Shown here piece by piece: positions 34,491 to 44,669 of a stretch of 64,000 nt of DNA. Location of the stretch: assembly GCA_905181765.1 (NCBI GenBank), contig CAJIYW010000008.1:1-64000 (forward strand). Direction: 5' to 3'. Source of the DNA: Flavobacteriales bacterium UBA6772. GTDB taxonomy: Bacteria; Bacteroidota; Bacteroidia; Flavobacteriales; Flavobacteriaceae. The position numbers and the translations under genes were made by a program. Positions within the stretch are counted from its first letter, which is position 1, and each line of letters starts with the position of its first letter. The notes under the pieces are model-generated. The model was not told the DNA's origin, did no database searches, and saw only the letters and a program-made list of their open reading frames with translations.

Positions 34491-37031
34491 ATGAAAAATT
34501 TTAAAAACTTATTATTTGTAGCACTGTTCTTAATAACAGCTGCAGTTTTAGGACAAACTAAAATTACAGGAACGGTTGTAGATGAAACCAATCAACCATT
34601 GCCAGGGGCAAGTGTTCTTGTAAAAGGAACAACAAACGGAACATCAACAGATTTTGATGGTAAATTTACTTTAGAAGCAAAAGCTGGTTCTGGTGCTATC
34701 GTAGTTTCTTTTATCGGTTACAGTTCAAAGGAAGTTGTATTTTCTGCTTCAAAAAACAAGGTAACAGTTCAATTGTTAGAAGATACAGGTTCTTTAGATG
34801 AAATCATCATAACTGCTACTTCTTTTGCAATAGACAGGAAAACACCTGTTGCCGTTTCTACAATTAAAGCTGCAGATATTGAACTAAAATTAGGAACACA
34901 GGAATTTCCAGAAATTTTGAAATCTACTCCTGGTGTATATGCCACAAAAACAGGTGGTGGTTACGGAGATGCAAGAATTAATTTACGTGGATTTAGTTCT
35001 CAAAATGTTGCGGTAATGATTAACGGAGTACCTGTTAATGACATGGAAAACGGAGCAGTATACTGGTCTAACTGGGCTGGTTTGTCGGATGTTACATCTG
35101 CAATGCAGGTTCAAAGAGGTTTAGGAGCTTCTAAGGTTGCAGTGCCTTCTATTGGAGGAACCATTAATATTATATCAAAATCTACAGATGCACAGCAAGG
35201 TGGAAATATTAAGATGTCTACTGGGAACAACGGGTATCAAAAATATGGTATGACTTTATCAACAGGGGTAATGGATAATGGTTTTGCTGTTACTGCTTCG
35301 GCAGCTAAAATCTCTGGAGATGGTTATGTAGACGGTCTTCAGTTTAGTGGAGTTAATTACTTTTTAAATGTTTCAAAAGAGGTAAATGATGCACATAAAT
35401 TATCTTTTAATGTAATTGGCGCGCTACAGACGCATGGTCAAAGATACAACTCTAGAACAATTGCTCAGAATAGAGATACTGAACAAGGAGGGAAAAGATT
35501 TAATCCAGACTGGGGTTACAGAAATGGTGAGGTAGAAAATATTTCTTATAATTTTTATCACAAGCCTCAAATTTCTTTAAATCATGATTGGGTTATTTCA
35601 GACAAAACATTTTTAACAACAGTGGTGTATGCCTCTTTTGGGACAGGTGGTGGAAGAAGACTTTATGGTTCTGGAAAATTTACAAATGATGCTTATAGGT
35701 TGGGGGATTCAGACCAACCAATTGATTTTGATAAAATTGTTCAAGAAAACAAAGATAATGGAGCCTTAGGTTCTACAGATGTTTTTGCAGCTTCAAACAA
35801 TGACCACAACTGGTACGGTGTTCTTTCTACTTTAAACACAGAACTTTCAGATAATTTGACATTAACAGCAGGTTTAGATGGAAGATATTATGTAGGTTCT
35901 CATTATTATTCAATTACAGATTTATTAGGTGGTGAGTATTATTTAAACCCAAGTAGTAATGATAATAACAAGAATACCGCTTTAAAAGTTGGAGATCGTT
36001 TTAATAGAGATTACGAAGGAAGAGTTTTGAGATATGGAACGTTTGCACAATTAGAATATTCGCAAGACGCTTTATCTGTTTTCTTATCTTCATCAATTTC
36101 AAATACAAGATACGGAAGATCTAGTTTTTTAGATGATTCTTCAAATCCAAATGGGAACGTTTCTGATAACGCAAATTTTTTAGGATACGGTATTAAAGGT
36201 GGTGCAAACTATAACGTAGATGACACGAACAATGTTTTTGCTAATATTGGATATTTTTCGAGAGCACCATTCTTAACAGGAAGTGTTTTCTTAAATAAAG
36301 AATCTGTAGAATTAAATTCAGAAGCGATCAATGAAAAAGTTTTTAGTGCAGAAATAGGATATGGTTATAGAAGTGAAAACTTTAATGCCAATATAAATCT
36401 GTATAGAACTTCTTGGTTAGATAAGTCAATTACAGCAAGACAGCAAGATCCAGACAATTTAGGACAGTTCTTAGAAGCAAATATTGCTGGATTAGATGCA
36501 TTACACCAAGGTATTGAATTTGATTTTGTTGCTAAGTTAAGTGATAAATTAAATCTTACTGGTATGTTTTCTCTAGGAGATTGGACTTGGCAAAGTGATG
36601 TGCAAGGACAAATATTTGATCAAAACAATGTAATAATTAAAGAAGTTACTGTAAATGCAAAAGGCTTAAAAGTAAATGATGCAGCACAAACAACATATGC
36701 TTTAGGTTTAAATTATAAGGTATTAGATAGAACAAACTTATTTATAGATTATAATTATGCAGGAGATTTGTATTCTAAATTCAACATTACAAGAAGTATA
36801 GACAGAGAGAATACTTGGAAAATGCCAGGATATCATTTAGCAGATTTTGGTTTTAGACATGGGTTTACTATTGGAGACTTCTATGCGACCTTATCTGGTA
36901 AAATGAATAACATATTTGATGTTGAATACATTTCTGATGCATTTGACGATGGAACACACACAGCTTCTGGGGCTAACGTTTATTACGGAGCAGGAAGAAC
37001 ATTTAGTTTAGGATTAAAAGTTAATTTTTAA
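34491..37031 (+). CDS. TonB-dependent receptor with carboxypeptidase-like N-terminal domain
   Basis: 846 residues. Signal peptide (LFLITAAVLGQ), a CarboxypepD_reg-like domain (ITGTVVDETNQPLPGASVLVK; ~24-108), a plug (~115-240: FPEILKSTPGVYATKTGGGYG, INLRGFSSQNVAVMINGVPV, SVGG-like PSIGGTINIIS) and a large beta-barrel ending in FSLGLKVNF. Takes up a ligand across the outer membrane with TonB energy. Shorter than SusC (~1,000) and no SusD follows; the next gene is a repeat lipoprotein that may act as its surface partner. Ligand unknown. Confidence 0.92.
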   Translation: MKNFKNLLFVALFLITAAVLGQTKITGTVVDETNQPLPGASVLVKGTTNGTSTDFDGKFTLEAKAGSGAIVVSFIGYSSKEVVFSASKNKVTVQLLEDTGSLDEIIITATSFAIDRKTPVAVSTIKAADIELKLGTQEFPEILKSTPGVYATKTGGGYGDARINLRGFSSQNVAVMINGVPVNDMENGAVYWSNWAGLSDVTSAMQVQRGLGASKVAVPSIGGTINIISKSTDAQQGGNIKMSTGNNGYQKYGMTLSTGVMDNGFAVTASAAKISGDGYVDGLQFSGVNYFLNVSKEVNDAHKLSFNVIGALQTHGQRYNSRTIAQNRDTEQGGKRFNPDWGYRNGEVENISYNFYHKPQISLNHDWVISDKTFLTTVVYASFGTGGGRRLYGSGKFTNDAYRLGDSDQPIDFDKIVQENKDNGALGSTDVFAASNNDHNWYGVLSTLNTELSDNLTLTAGLDGRYYVGSHYYSITDLLGGEYYLNPSSNDNNKNTALKVGDRFNRDYEGRVLRYGTFAQLEYSQDALSVFLSSSISNTRYGRSSFLDDSSNPNGNVSDNANFLGYGIKGGANYNVDDTNNVFANIGYFSRAPFLTGSVFLNKESVELNSEAINEKVFSAEIGYGYRSENFNANINLYRTSWLDKSITARQQDPDNLGQFLEANIAGLDALHQGIEFDFVAKLSDKLNLTGMFSLGDWTWQSDVQGQIFDQNNVIIKEVTVNAKGLKVNDAAQTTYALGLNYKVLDRTNLFIDYNYAGDLYSKFNITRSIDRENTWKMPGYHLADFGFRHGFTIGDFYATLSGKMNNIFDVEYISDAFDDGTHTASGANVYYGAGRTFSLGLKVNF

Positions 37032-37042
37032 AAAATACAATC

Positions 37043-38149
37043 ATGAAAAAAATTCTAGTATTATTAACAATTTTTTCAATGGTTTTCACTTCTTGTGAGC
37101 CATTAGAAATGATCAATGCAGAGGCTGATGCAATGCCAAACCCTATTGTTGGAGATGTGATTTTCACAATGTCAGATGACGATTACGACGTAGTGGATAG
37201 ATCTTATGGTAACTTTGATTCAGAAGCTCAGGCAAAAGAAAAAATTCCTACTTTATTAAACAGTAAATATCCAGTTTGGGGAAACAAATCTTCTGCAACT
37301 GTAACATTTAAGCTATACAATAAGGTAAACACATATAGCAAAAACATCTATGCATTATCTGATGCAGAGCACAATGCAATCACAGGAAAAACATATGGAA
37401 ACTTTGACAGGTCTTATCATGTTACAAATTATCTAGAAGCAACTTATCCTGATGCCTCTGAAGGAGATTTCCATTCTTTAAAATATCGTTTTTATGCAGG
37501 AGGAGAATCGACCTTAACGGACGGCTTTGTTTTCGAAAATTCGGAATGGACAAAAATTACTGGGTTTACTCCTGATAATTATAGTGATATGGGTGAATCA
37601 TATCCAAACTTCTCAAGTCATGATGAAGCAGAGATTAAAATACCTGTTGCACTTTTAGATGTATATAAATTTGCTGGTAAAGAAGCAGGTGACATCGTTA
37701 CTGCGATGTATGAATTGTATAAAGGAGGTGGTGTTACCAAAAGTTATACGGCGAACTACATCTTTGATGGTATTTCTTGGTCAAAATATACAAACACTAT
37801 AAATGAAACAATTCAATTTGGTCATGATGGTTCAGTTTGGGTGCCAGATAACACCATCAAGTATACACTAGTTAGGAATGCAGATTATGAGTATATGTCA
37901 GCTCAGTTGACAGGTAATTCAGATTTTGATAATGTTAGTTTGGGTAACCTTGCTAGTTATGGAGATTTTGATTATAACTGGTCAGATGAACAAATTTATT
38001 ATGCATTGGCGCTCTTTTTAGATTATTTAGATCCAAGTGCTGCTGAAGGGCAGAAATATATTTTAACCTATGTTATTTATGACAATGGCGAAAATGATTA
38101 CCAAACAAGTTTTATTAAGACAGACGGAGCTTGGGTTGTAAATGATTAA
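37043..38149 (+). CDS. Lipoprotein with four internal repeats, partner of the TonB receptor
   Basis: 368 residues, lipobox TSC with Cys at 18. I recognise no family. Four related units are visible at ~43-96, 105-155, 175-230 and 277-350. Each starts with a Ser/Asp/Asn-x-x-x-Tyr/His motif (MSDDDYD, LSDAEHN, FTPDNYS, VRNADYEY), continues with Y-x-NF (YGNFDSEAQ, YGNFDRSYH, YPNFSSHDE) and ends with a G-rich strand pair (VTFKLYNK, LKYRFYAGG, TAMYELYKGGG, LTYVIYDNG). It lies 11 bp after the receptor, so they share an operon, and it takes the place SusD has in Sus-like pairs. A terminator follows. Confidence 0.7.
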   Translation: MKKILVLLTIFSMVFTSCEPLEMINAEADAMPNPIVGDVIFTMSDDDYDVVDRSYGNFDSEAQAKEKIPTLLNSKYPVWGNKSSATVTFKLYNKVNTYSKNIYALSDAEHNAITGKTYGNFDRSYHVTNYLEATYPDASEGDFHSLKYRFYAGGESTLTDGFVFENSEWTKITGFTPDNYSDMGESYPNFSSHDEAEIKIPVALLDVYKFAGKEAGDIVTAMYELYKGGGVTKSYTANYIFDGISWSKYTNTINETIQFGHDGSVWVPDNTIKYTLVRNADYEYMSAQLTGNSDFDNVSLGNLASYGDFDYNWSDEQIYYALALFLDYLDPSAAEGQKYILTYVIYDNGENDYQTSFIKTDGAWVVND

Positions 38150-38170
38150 AAAATAAAATTAGACTTTCTA

Positions 38171-38199
38171 AAAACCACCTCATTTGAGGTGGTTTTTTT
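38171..38199 (+). terminator. Rho-independent terminator after the receptor-lipoprotein operon
   Basis: AAAACCACCTCA / TGAGGTGGTTTT, a perfect stem with a tight loop, then TTT. Confidence 0.8.
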
Positions 38200-38213
38200 G
38201 TTTTAAAAATTAG

Positions 38214-38221
38214 TAACTTTG
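38214..38221 (+). promoter_or_regulatory. -7 box for the four-helix membrane protein gene
   Basis: TAACTTTG fits TAnnTTTG and lies 28 bp before the ATG at 38250, just behind a terminator. Confidence 0.45.
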
Positions 38222-38249
38222 TACCAACAACAAACTAATTATTAGTATC

Positions 38250-38672
38250 ATGAAAAATGTGCACTCTTATTGGGCTTATTTAGTGCTTGCTATCTTAATA
38301 TTTGCAGTAATAAATGCAATCCTTGGACTTAGCAAAAAGAAACAATTTACAGACAAAGATTTACGTATTGGCTTATTCGCGTTAATTGTTTCTCATATGC
38401 AATTATTAATAGGTTTGGCTTGGTATTTTATGTCGCCTTGGTTTAGTGCATTAACGGAAGACACGGGTGCAGTAATGAAAGAAAAATCTTTGAGATTATT
38501 AGCAGTAGAGCACCCAGTAATGATGATTCTAGCCATCGTTTTTATAACTATTGGTTGGTCTAAGCATAAAAAGAAAACAACAGATAGCGCAAAGTTTAAA
38601 ACATTTGTAATTTTTTATGGAATAGGTTTATTATTAATGCTATCAAAAATTCCTTGGAACAACTGGTTGTAA
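38250..38672 (+). CDS. Small four-helix membrane protein (annotated 'cytochrome B' in relatives)
   Basis: 140 residues with four hydrophobic helices: YWAYLVLAILIFAVINAIL, IGLFALIVSHMQLLIGLAW, HPVMMILAIVFITIGW and FVIFYGIGLLLML. Conserved His residues occur in helices 2 (SHMQ) and 3 (EHPVM), which could ligate heme, and relatives are often labelled cytochrome b for this reason. That role is not demonstrated. Ends IPWNNWL. Confidence 0.7.
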   Translation: MKNVHSYWAYLVLAILIFAVINAILGLSKKKQFTDKDLRIGLFALIVSHMQLLIGLAWYFMSPWFSALTEDTGAVMKEKSLRLLAVEHPVMMILAIVFITIGWSKHKKKTTDSAKFKTFVIFYGIGLLLMLSKIPWNNWL

Positions 38673-38727
38673 TAACGATTATTCCGCAGCTCTAAGTTTT
38701 ATACATGGAAAGCTATATTATATTTAT

Positions 38728-39457
38728 ATGAAGATTTTAAGTTATATCTTATCCCCAATTTTTGCAGTTGTATTTTTTTTGTTGTTAATTATTTTTCATC
38801 CATTACAATGGATTGGACTAAATGTTTTTGGTTATAAAGGACATAAGTTTGTTGTAGATGTTATGAATTGGGTTTTAGTAAAATCTCTTTTAGTTTTAGC
38901 AATACGAGTTAAAGTAGAAAACGAGTACGAGTTACCTTTGAATACAACACTTGTTTTTGTATCAAATCATCAAGGAGTATTTGATATTCCGCCAATTATT
39001 TCTTCGTTTAAGAAACACCACCCTAAATTTGTTTCAAAAATTGAATTAGGAAAAGGCATACCAAGTATTTCTTATAATTTGCGCAAAGGAGGTGCGGCCT
39101 TAATTGATAGAAAGGATCGGAAAGCAAGCAATGGTTACTTTAGTTGATTTTGCAAAGAACATTAACAAAAATAAATGGTCTGCCGTGATTTTTCCAGAAG
39201 GGACAAGAAGTAGAAATGGCAAATCAAAGTCATTTGCTCCAAGCGGATTAAAAATAATTACAAAGTATAATAAAGAAGGTTATGTTGTACCTTTAACTAT
39301 TAATAATTCTTGGAAGGTTTTTAAGTATGGTAAATTTCCATTTGGTATCGGAAGTCCAATAACCATTACAACGCACGAACCAATTAAAATTAATACTTTG
39401 CCATTTAAAGAGTTATTAGAAAAAACAGAAACAATTATTAAAGAACATATAAAATAA
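38728..39457 (+). CDS. plsC: 1-acyl-sn-glycerol-3-phosphate acyltransferase (frameshifted)
   Basis: About 242 residues when repaired; adds the second acyl chain in phosphatidic acid synthesis. N-terminal membrane helix, then the NHxxxxD motif as VSNHQGVFDIPP, KIELGKGIPSISYNLRKGG, and in the next frame the second substrate motif VIFPEGTRSRNGKSKSF and GYVVPLTINNSW. One extra G near 39121 breaks the frame inside IDRKDRKQAMVTL. The acyl-ACP desaturase follows 6 bp after its stop, a sensible lipid operon. Confidence 0.87.
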
Positions 39458-39463
39458 ATAATT

Positions 39464-40444
39464 ATGTCTATAAAAAATATAAGAAAAGAAGTAATGCTAA
39501 CTCTAGAAAAAAGTATGCAGAGCTTTATGGATACATATTTAATTCCTGCAGAAAAAATATGGCAGCCAACAGATTTCTTGCCGAATTCGCAAAAAGATTC
39601 ATTTATAACGGAAGTAGAAGAGATTAGGGAAATTTCTAAAGAATTACATGATGATTTTTGGGTAGTTTTAGTGGGAGATACAATTACAGAAGAAGCTTTA
39701 CCAACCTATGAATCTTGGTTGTTAGATTTAGATGGTATAAATCAAGACCCAGACAATGGTTGGGCAAAATGGATACGAACTTGGACTGCAGAAGAAAATA
39801 GACATGGAGATGTTTTAAATAAGTATTTATACTTATCTGGCCGTGTGAATATGCGTGAAGTAGAAATTTCTACACAACATCTAATTGCAGACGGTTTTGA
39901 TATTGGTACCTCGACAGATCCTTATAAAAACTTTGTGTACACTACATTTCAAGAATTAGCAACCTATGTTTCTCATAACAATGTAGCTAAAATTGCAAAG
40001 AAAAAAGGACACAAAGCCTTGGGTAAAATGTCTAAAATTATTGCAGGAGATGAAATGCGTCATCACCAGGCATATTCGCATTTTGTAAAAGAAATTTTTA
40101 AGATAGACCCAAGTGAAATGATGTTGGCTTTTCAACACATGATGAAACATAAAATTATAATGCCTGCATTGCATTTAAGAGAATCATTTGGAGCTAAGGG
40201 AACTGCGTTTGATGATTTTTCTGCTGTAGCACAAAGAATAGGAGTCTATACGGGTTTTGATTATGTAGATATTTTGAAGAAATTAAATACTATGTGGGAA
40301 ATTGATAAGATTACAAATCTTACACCGGAGGCAGAAAAAGCAAGAGACTATTTAATGAAGTTACCAGATAGAATGTATAGAATTACAGAACGAATTGTAA
40401 TTCCAGATACAAAGTTTAACTTTAAATGGATGTTGCCAGCATAG
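39464..40444 (+). CDS. Acyl-ACP desaturase
   Basis: 326 residues of the plant-type stearoyl-ACP desaturase family (soluble di-iron enzyme). Fe ligands: two ExxH motifs, TAEENRHGDVLNKYL and AGDEMRHHQAYSHF, plus FVVLVGDTITEEALPTYE and an FQELATYVSH segment. It introduces a double bond into acyl-ACP and so regulates membrane fluidity. It is likely co-transcribed with plsC. A bidirectional terminator follows. Confidence 0.93.
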   Translation: MSIKNIRKEVMLTLEKSMQSFMDTYLIPAEKIWQPTDFLPNSQKDSFITEVEEIREISKELHDDFWVVLVGDTITEEALPTYESWLLDLDGINQDPDNGWAKWIRTWTAEENRHGDVLNKYLYLSGRVNMREVEISTQHLIADGFDIGTSTDPYKNFVYTTFQELATYVSHNNVAKIAKKKGHKALGKMSKIIAGDEMRHHQAYSHFVKEIFKIDPSEMMLAFQHMMKHKIIMPALHLRESFGAKGTAFDDFSAVAQRIGVYTGFDYVDILKKLNTMWEIDKITNLTPEAEKARDYLMKLPDRMYRITERIVIPDTKFNFKWMLPA

Positions 40445-40480
40445 CTTTATAAGAATTTAGTTTTTATGTGCTAAAAAATA

Positions 40481-40518
40481 TAAAGACCCTTCATTTTCAA
40501 AATGAGGGGTCTTTTTTT
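40481..40518. terminator. Bidirectional terminator between desaturase and GNAT genes
   Basis: AAAGACCCTTCATTTT and AAAATGAGGGGTCTTT pair almost perfectly, with A and T runs on the two sides, between convergent genes. Confidence 0.75.
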
Positions 40519-41035
40519 AATTTTTATATAAATCTATTTCAAAAAGACAAACAGGTGCAAGTTTATAATGATCTGGTAAATTAGAAGTGTTTTTTAAATT
40601 AAATAGTCCAAGAAAATGAAACCCAGCATTTTTATAATGGGTAATTAGATTTTTGTTTTCACCCAAAGTATCTAATCTAATAAATTGGATCTCTTTTTTT
40701 AGTGCATATTCTTTAGCCCAATTTGTAATAGTAGCAATATAATTGTTTCCTCTAAAGTTAGGATTTACAGCAATTCTATGAATATAGATTGCACTATCTG
40801 TATTGCTGTCTTCCCAAATTTGTTCATCTGAAAAAGTAATTGCCCAAATACACACTACTTCATTATTCACTAAAAGTTTGAATTGTCTATTTTCTGAAAT
40901 TTCATTTATAACCATTTCTCGGTCAAAATCTGGCCAAACAATTACGGTTTTCTTTTCTCTCTGATAGTTTGAAGCAATTTTATAAAGTGCAAATATTTTT
41001 TCAATATCTGAAGCTGTAACGTTTTTAATAGTCAT
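40517..41035 (-). CDS. GNAT family N-acetyltransferase
   Basis: 172 residues. Acetyl-CoA site typical of GNAT enzymes: IYIHRIAVNPNFRGNNYIAT (the R/Q-x-x-G-x-G/N region), then WAKEYALKKEIQFIRLDTLG and HYKNAGFHFLG. The substrate cannot be told from sequence. It precedes the nitrilase gene on the same strand with only 5 bp between stop and start, so co-transcription is likely. Confidence 0.85.
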   Translation of the reverse strand: MTIKNVTASDIEKIFALYKIASNYQREKKTVIVWPDFDREMVINEISENRQFKLLVNNEVVCIWAITFSDEQIWEDSNTDSAIYIHRIAVNPNFRGNNYIATITNWAKEYALKKEIQFIRLDTLGENKNLITHYKNAGFHFLGLFNLKNTSNLPDHYKLAPVCLFEIDLYKN

Positions 41036-41040
41036 AATTC

Positions 41041-41830
41041 TTATTTAGAATAGTCAATTTTAAAAGAATCCATATCATTCAAAAAACCTAATTTTTTACG
41101 AATAGTATCTTGTTTATTTTTTTCAAGAGTTGCACTTATAATTCCAACTTCATTTTTTTGTAAGCTAGAGATTTTTGCACCTAAATAGTCTATAATTAAA
41201 GAGTTGCCAGAATAGGCATAATCATTTGCATCTTTCCCTATTATGTTTACCCCAATTACATAACTCATATTTTCTATTGCACGCGCTTTTAAAAGCGTCT
41301 TCCAAGCTTTTACCCTTGGAGCAGGCCAATTGGCCATAAAAATTAAAAGATCGTAATTTTCAGTGTTTCTAGCCCAGACAGGAAAACGCAAATCGTAACA
41401 AATTAAAGGACAAATCTTCCATCCTTTATATTCGATAATTATTTTTTTAGTACCAGAGGTATATACTTTGTCCTCTTTAGCTAAAGTAAAAGAATGTCTT
41501 TTGTTGTAGGTTTCTATTGCTCCCGAAGGATGCACAAAAATCAAACGATTATAATAGGTACCGTTATCAGAAATAACTAAACTTCCGCAAATAGCAACTT
41601 GTTTGTTTTTTGCTATTTTTTGCATCCATAAAACAGAAAAACCATCCATTTTTTCAGCAACCTCTCTCTGGGTGTATTGTAAAGCCAGTAGTAAACATTT
41701 CTGGTAATACAATTAAATCTACAGTACGCTCTAAGTCATTTATTTTTTCTTCAAAAAAAGAAATATTTTGTTGTGCGTTTTCCCAAACTAAAGCTGTTTG
41801 AATTCCAACTATTTTTAAAGTGTTTTGCAT
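41041..41830 (-). CDS. Nitrilase superfamily omega-amidase (frameshifted)
   Basis: About 262 residues when joined. Catalytic triad visible: Glu in LIVLPEMFTTGFT, Lys in YNKRHSFTLA and Cys in CPLICYDLRFPVWARN. Close to YafV-type omega-amidases, which hydrolyse alpha-ketoglutaramate and similar amides (methionine salvage repair). The start is the ATG at 41830 (MQNTLKIVG); the longer frame to 41917 is the opposite strand of the AddB start. The frame breaks near 41690 within a GAGAGAGG stretch. Confidence 0.85.
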
Positions 41831-41911
41831 TAAAATTAATTTTAAAGATATAACAACTATAAAAGTAAGTTTTTGTAATTTAGAAATCCCAATTGAATAC
41901 CAAAAAATTCT

Positions 41912-44665
41912 ATGCAATCCTTTATTTCAGAAACCTTAGATTCCATTTTAAAAACTACAAAATCATTTGAAAATGTGGTTTTTATATTGCCATCACAAAG
42001 AGCTAAAGTTTTTTTAAAACAAACCTTAAAAGATAAGATCTCTGTTGGGTTTTTGCCTGAAGCATTAAATATAGAGCAATTTGTGCAACAAGTATCGGGT
42101 ATCGAAAAAGCAGATAGCATTCAATTATTATTTCATTTTTATACGATTTATAAAAACTTAGAAAAAGAGCCTGATTCTTTTGATACTTTCTCTTCGTGGG
42201 CGTTTACAGTGTTGCAAGATTTTAATGAAATAGACCAGCATTTGGTAGATACAAAAGAAATTTTTGTTTACATAAGAGATATAGAGCGTTTAAAAAAGTG
42301 GTCTGTGACTGGCACCTTTACAGAAACCGAGTTTATGAAAGATCATTATTCTTTCTTAGAAAAACTAAATAACTTTTATCCACCTTTATATCAGTTTTTA
42401 TTAGAGAAAAAAATTGGATATCAGGGTTTAATGTACAGAGAAGCTTGTAGTAATATTGACGGGTATATTGAAAAAAACGCACATAAGAAGTTTTTTTTTA
42501 TAGGTTTTAACGCTTTAAATAAGGCGGAAGAATTTTTGTTTCAAAAAGTATTAGAAAGCAATAATTCTGAAATTTATTGGGATTTGGATGCACTGTTTTT
42601 CAATACCAATCATCAAGCAGGCACTTTTATTAGAAAGTATAAAAAGGAATGGAAATATTACGAAAAAAACCCATTAAAAACTTTGAGTAATTCCTTTTCT
42701 GGCCCAAAAAATATTCAAATAATTGGAGCTTCTAAAAATACAACTCAGATAAAATACGCAGGAGAAATTTTAGAAAATTTTACAGATTTTAAAAATACTG
42801 CGCTCATTTTAGCAGACGAGACTTTACTGCCAATCACTTTAAATTCTTTACCGAAAAACATCAATGCTATAAACATTACAATGGGGTACCCATTAAAAGA
42901 TATTCCCACAACAAGTTTGCTTTTTTCTATTTTCCAATTGTTTGTTTCGCAAGAAAAATTACAAAAAACTATTGTAAATGAATTTTACCACAAAGACGTT
43001 GTTCGCTTTTTAAAACATCAATCTGTTTACAAACTCCTGTCTGATAAGAATAGTGCTTTAGTAGACAACTTTACAGAAGAAATAGGAAAAGAAAATCTGA
43101 TATTCATTAGCAAAGCACAAATAGAAAGTATTTTAATAGATACAACTGCATCAGTAAAAAGTGGCATTTCTGCTATCTTTAATTCATACACAACAATCAA
43201 TGAGTTTTTAGATAGAATCCTAAATCTGATAGCTCTTTTGAAAGAAGATGTAACTACTTTAGAAAAGGAATATTTATTTCGTTTTTATACTGCTTTTACC
43301 CAGTTGAAAACCTTGCAAACAGAATATGAGTATTTTACAGATTTAAAGACCTTGTCTTTGTTCTTCAAACAATTAATAAGCTCAGAAACACTTTCTTTTC
43401 AGGGAGAGCCGTTAAGAGGTTTGCAATTAATGGGCATGTTAGAAACACGTGTTTTAGATTTTGAAAATATTATATTAACCTCTACGAATGAAGGTATTTT
43501 ACCAGCAAGTTCGCAACAAAATTCTTTTATTCCTTTTGATGTGAAAATTGAGTTTGGTTTGCCAACATTTAAAGAAAAAGACGCTATTTTTTCTTATCAT
43601 TTTTTTAGATTGCTACAAAGAGCAAAAAATATTTTTATTCTCTACAACACAGAACATGACGTTTTTGGAAGTGGAGAAAAAAGCAGGTTTGTAACACAGT
43701 TAGAAATGATGAGGGACGATATTATTTATAAAAATATCTCACCAAAAGTGATTCCGAGTAAAACAGCATTAAAAAAAATACCTAAAAACAAAGTTACTTT
43801 TGAACGTTTAAAAGAGTTGGCAGAAAAAGGCATCTCTCCTTCTGCATTGACGAACTACTTATACAACCCTATTTCGTTTTACAAACAAAAAATTTTAAAA
43901 ATTAAGGAGTTTGATGATGTCGAAGAAACCGTTGCTTTTAATACGCTAGGTAATGTTGTGCATGAGGCATTAGACGAGTTATATAAACCTTTTGTAGGTA
44001 GGTTTTTATCTGAAGAGAATGTTTCTAAAATGGAGAAAGAAGCAAGTAATTTAGTAAAAAAACATTTTAAAATTCAGTTTAAAAATGGAGATATTTCGAC
44101 AGGAAAAAATCGTTTAATTTTTGAAGTTGCCAATAGATTTGTCTCTAATTTTTTATTCAAAGAAAAAGAATTGCTAAAAGATAAAAAGAACAAACTAAAA
44201 ATTATTGCTACAGAAGAAAACTTATTTGCAGAAATAACAATTGAAGGAATTGATTTTCCTGTAAAATTGCACGGTCAAGTAGATAGGGTAGATGAGTTAA
44301 ATGGTGTTTTAAGAATTATAGATTATAAAACAGGTATGGTATCTAGTGCTAATTTGCGAGTACCAGAATTTGAGAATCTGCGAGACGAGAAACATTTAAA
44401 AGCCATTCAGGTTTTGCTTTATGCCTATTTGTTTACTAAAAGTAAAAATTACAATTTTACGCAACTTTTAGAGGCAGGGATTTATTCATTTAAAAATTTA
44501 AATAGTGGTTTTTTACCAATTGATTTTGCCTTGCCAAGAAAAAAGCCAGAGACTAATATTACCCCAGAAAAATTAGAAGAATTTATTACAGAACTTAAAA
44601 CATATATCAAAGAAATTTACAATCCAGAAATAGATTTTATAGAACCAGCAGATTTAAGATATTAA
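41912..44665 (+). CDS. PD-(D/E)XK nuclease family protein, AddB-like
   Basis: 917 residues. The helicase-like N-terminal part shows no usable Walker A motif (as in AddB/RecC), only PSQRAKVFLKQTL and GFLPEALNIEQFV. A C-terminal nuclease domain has ISPSALTNYLYNPISFYKQK, LGNVVHEALDELY and the active centre VDRVDELNGVLRIIDYKTG (~residues 785-810). AddB works with the AddA helicase-nuclease in DNA end resection. AddA is not next to it here. It diverges from the nitrilase gene and converges with USP. Confidence 0.85.
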   Translation: MQSFISETLDSILKTTKSFENVVFILPSQRAKVFLKQTLKDKISVGFLPEALNIEQFVQQVSGIEKADSIQLLFHFYTIYKNLEKEPDSFDTFSSWAFTVLQDFNEIDQHLVDTKEIFVYIRDIERLKKWSVTGTFTETEFMKDHYSFLEKLNNFYPPLYQFLLEKKIGYQGLMYREACSNIDGYIEKNAHKKFFFIGFNALNKAEEFLFQKVLESNNSEIYWDLDALFFNTNHQAGTFIRKYKKEWKYYEKNPLKTLSNSFSGPKNIQIIGASKNTTQIKYAGEILENFTDFKNTALILADETLLPITLNSLPKNINAINITMGYPLKDIPTTSLLFSIFQLFVSQEKLQKTIVNEFYHKDVVRFLKHQSVYKLLSDKNSALVDNFTEEIGKENLIFISKAQIESILIDTTASVKSGISAIFNSYTTINEFLDRILNLIALLKEDVTTLEKEYLFRFYTAFTQLKTLQTEYEYFTDLKTLSLFFKQLISSETLSFQGEPLRGLQLMGMLETRVLDFENIILTSTNEGILPASSQQNSFIPFDVKIEFGLPTFKEKDAIFSYHFFRLLQRAKNIFILYNTEHDVFGSGEKSRFVTQLEMMRDDIIYKNISPKVIPSKTALKKIPKNKVTFERLKELAEKGISPSALTNYLYNPISFYKQKILKIKEFDDVEETVAFNTLGNVVHEALDELYKPFVGRFLSEENVSKMEKEASNLVKKHFKIQFKNGDISTGKNRLIFEVANRFVSNFLFKEKELLKDKKNKLKIIATEENLFAEITIEGIDFPVKLHGQVDRVDELNGVLRIIDYKTGMVSSANLRVPEFENLRDEKHLKAIQVLLYAYLFTKSKNYNFTQLLEAGIYSFKNLNSGFLPIDFALPRKKPETNITPEKLEEFITELKTYIKEIYNPEIDFIEPADLRY

Positions 44666-44669
44666 ATAA

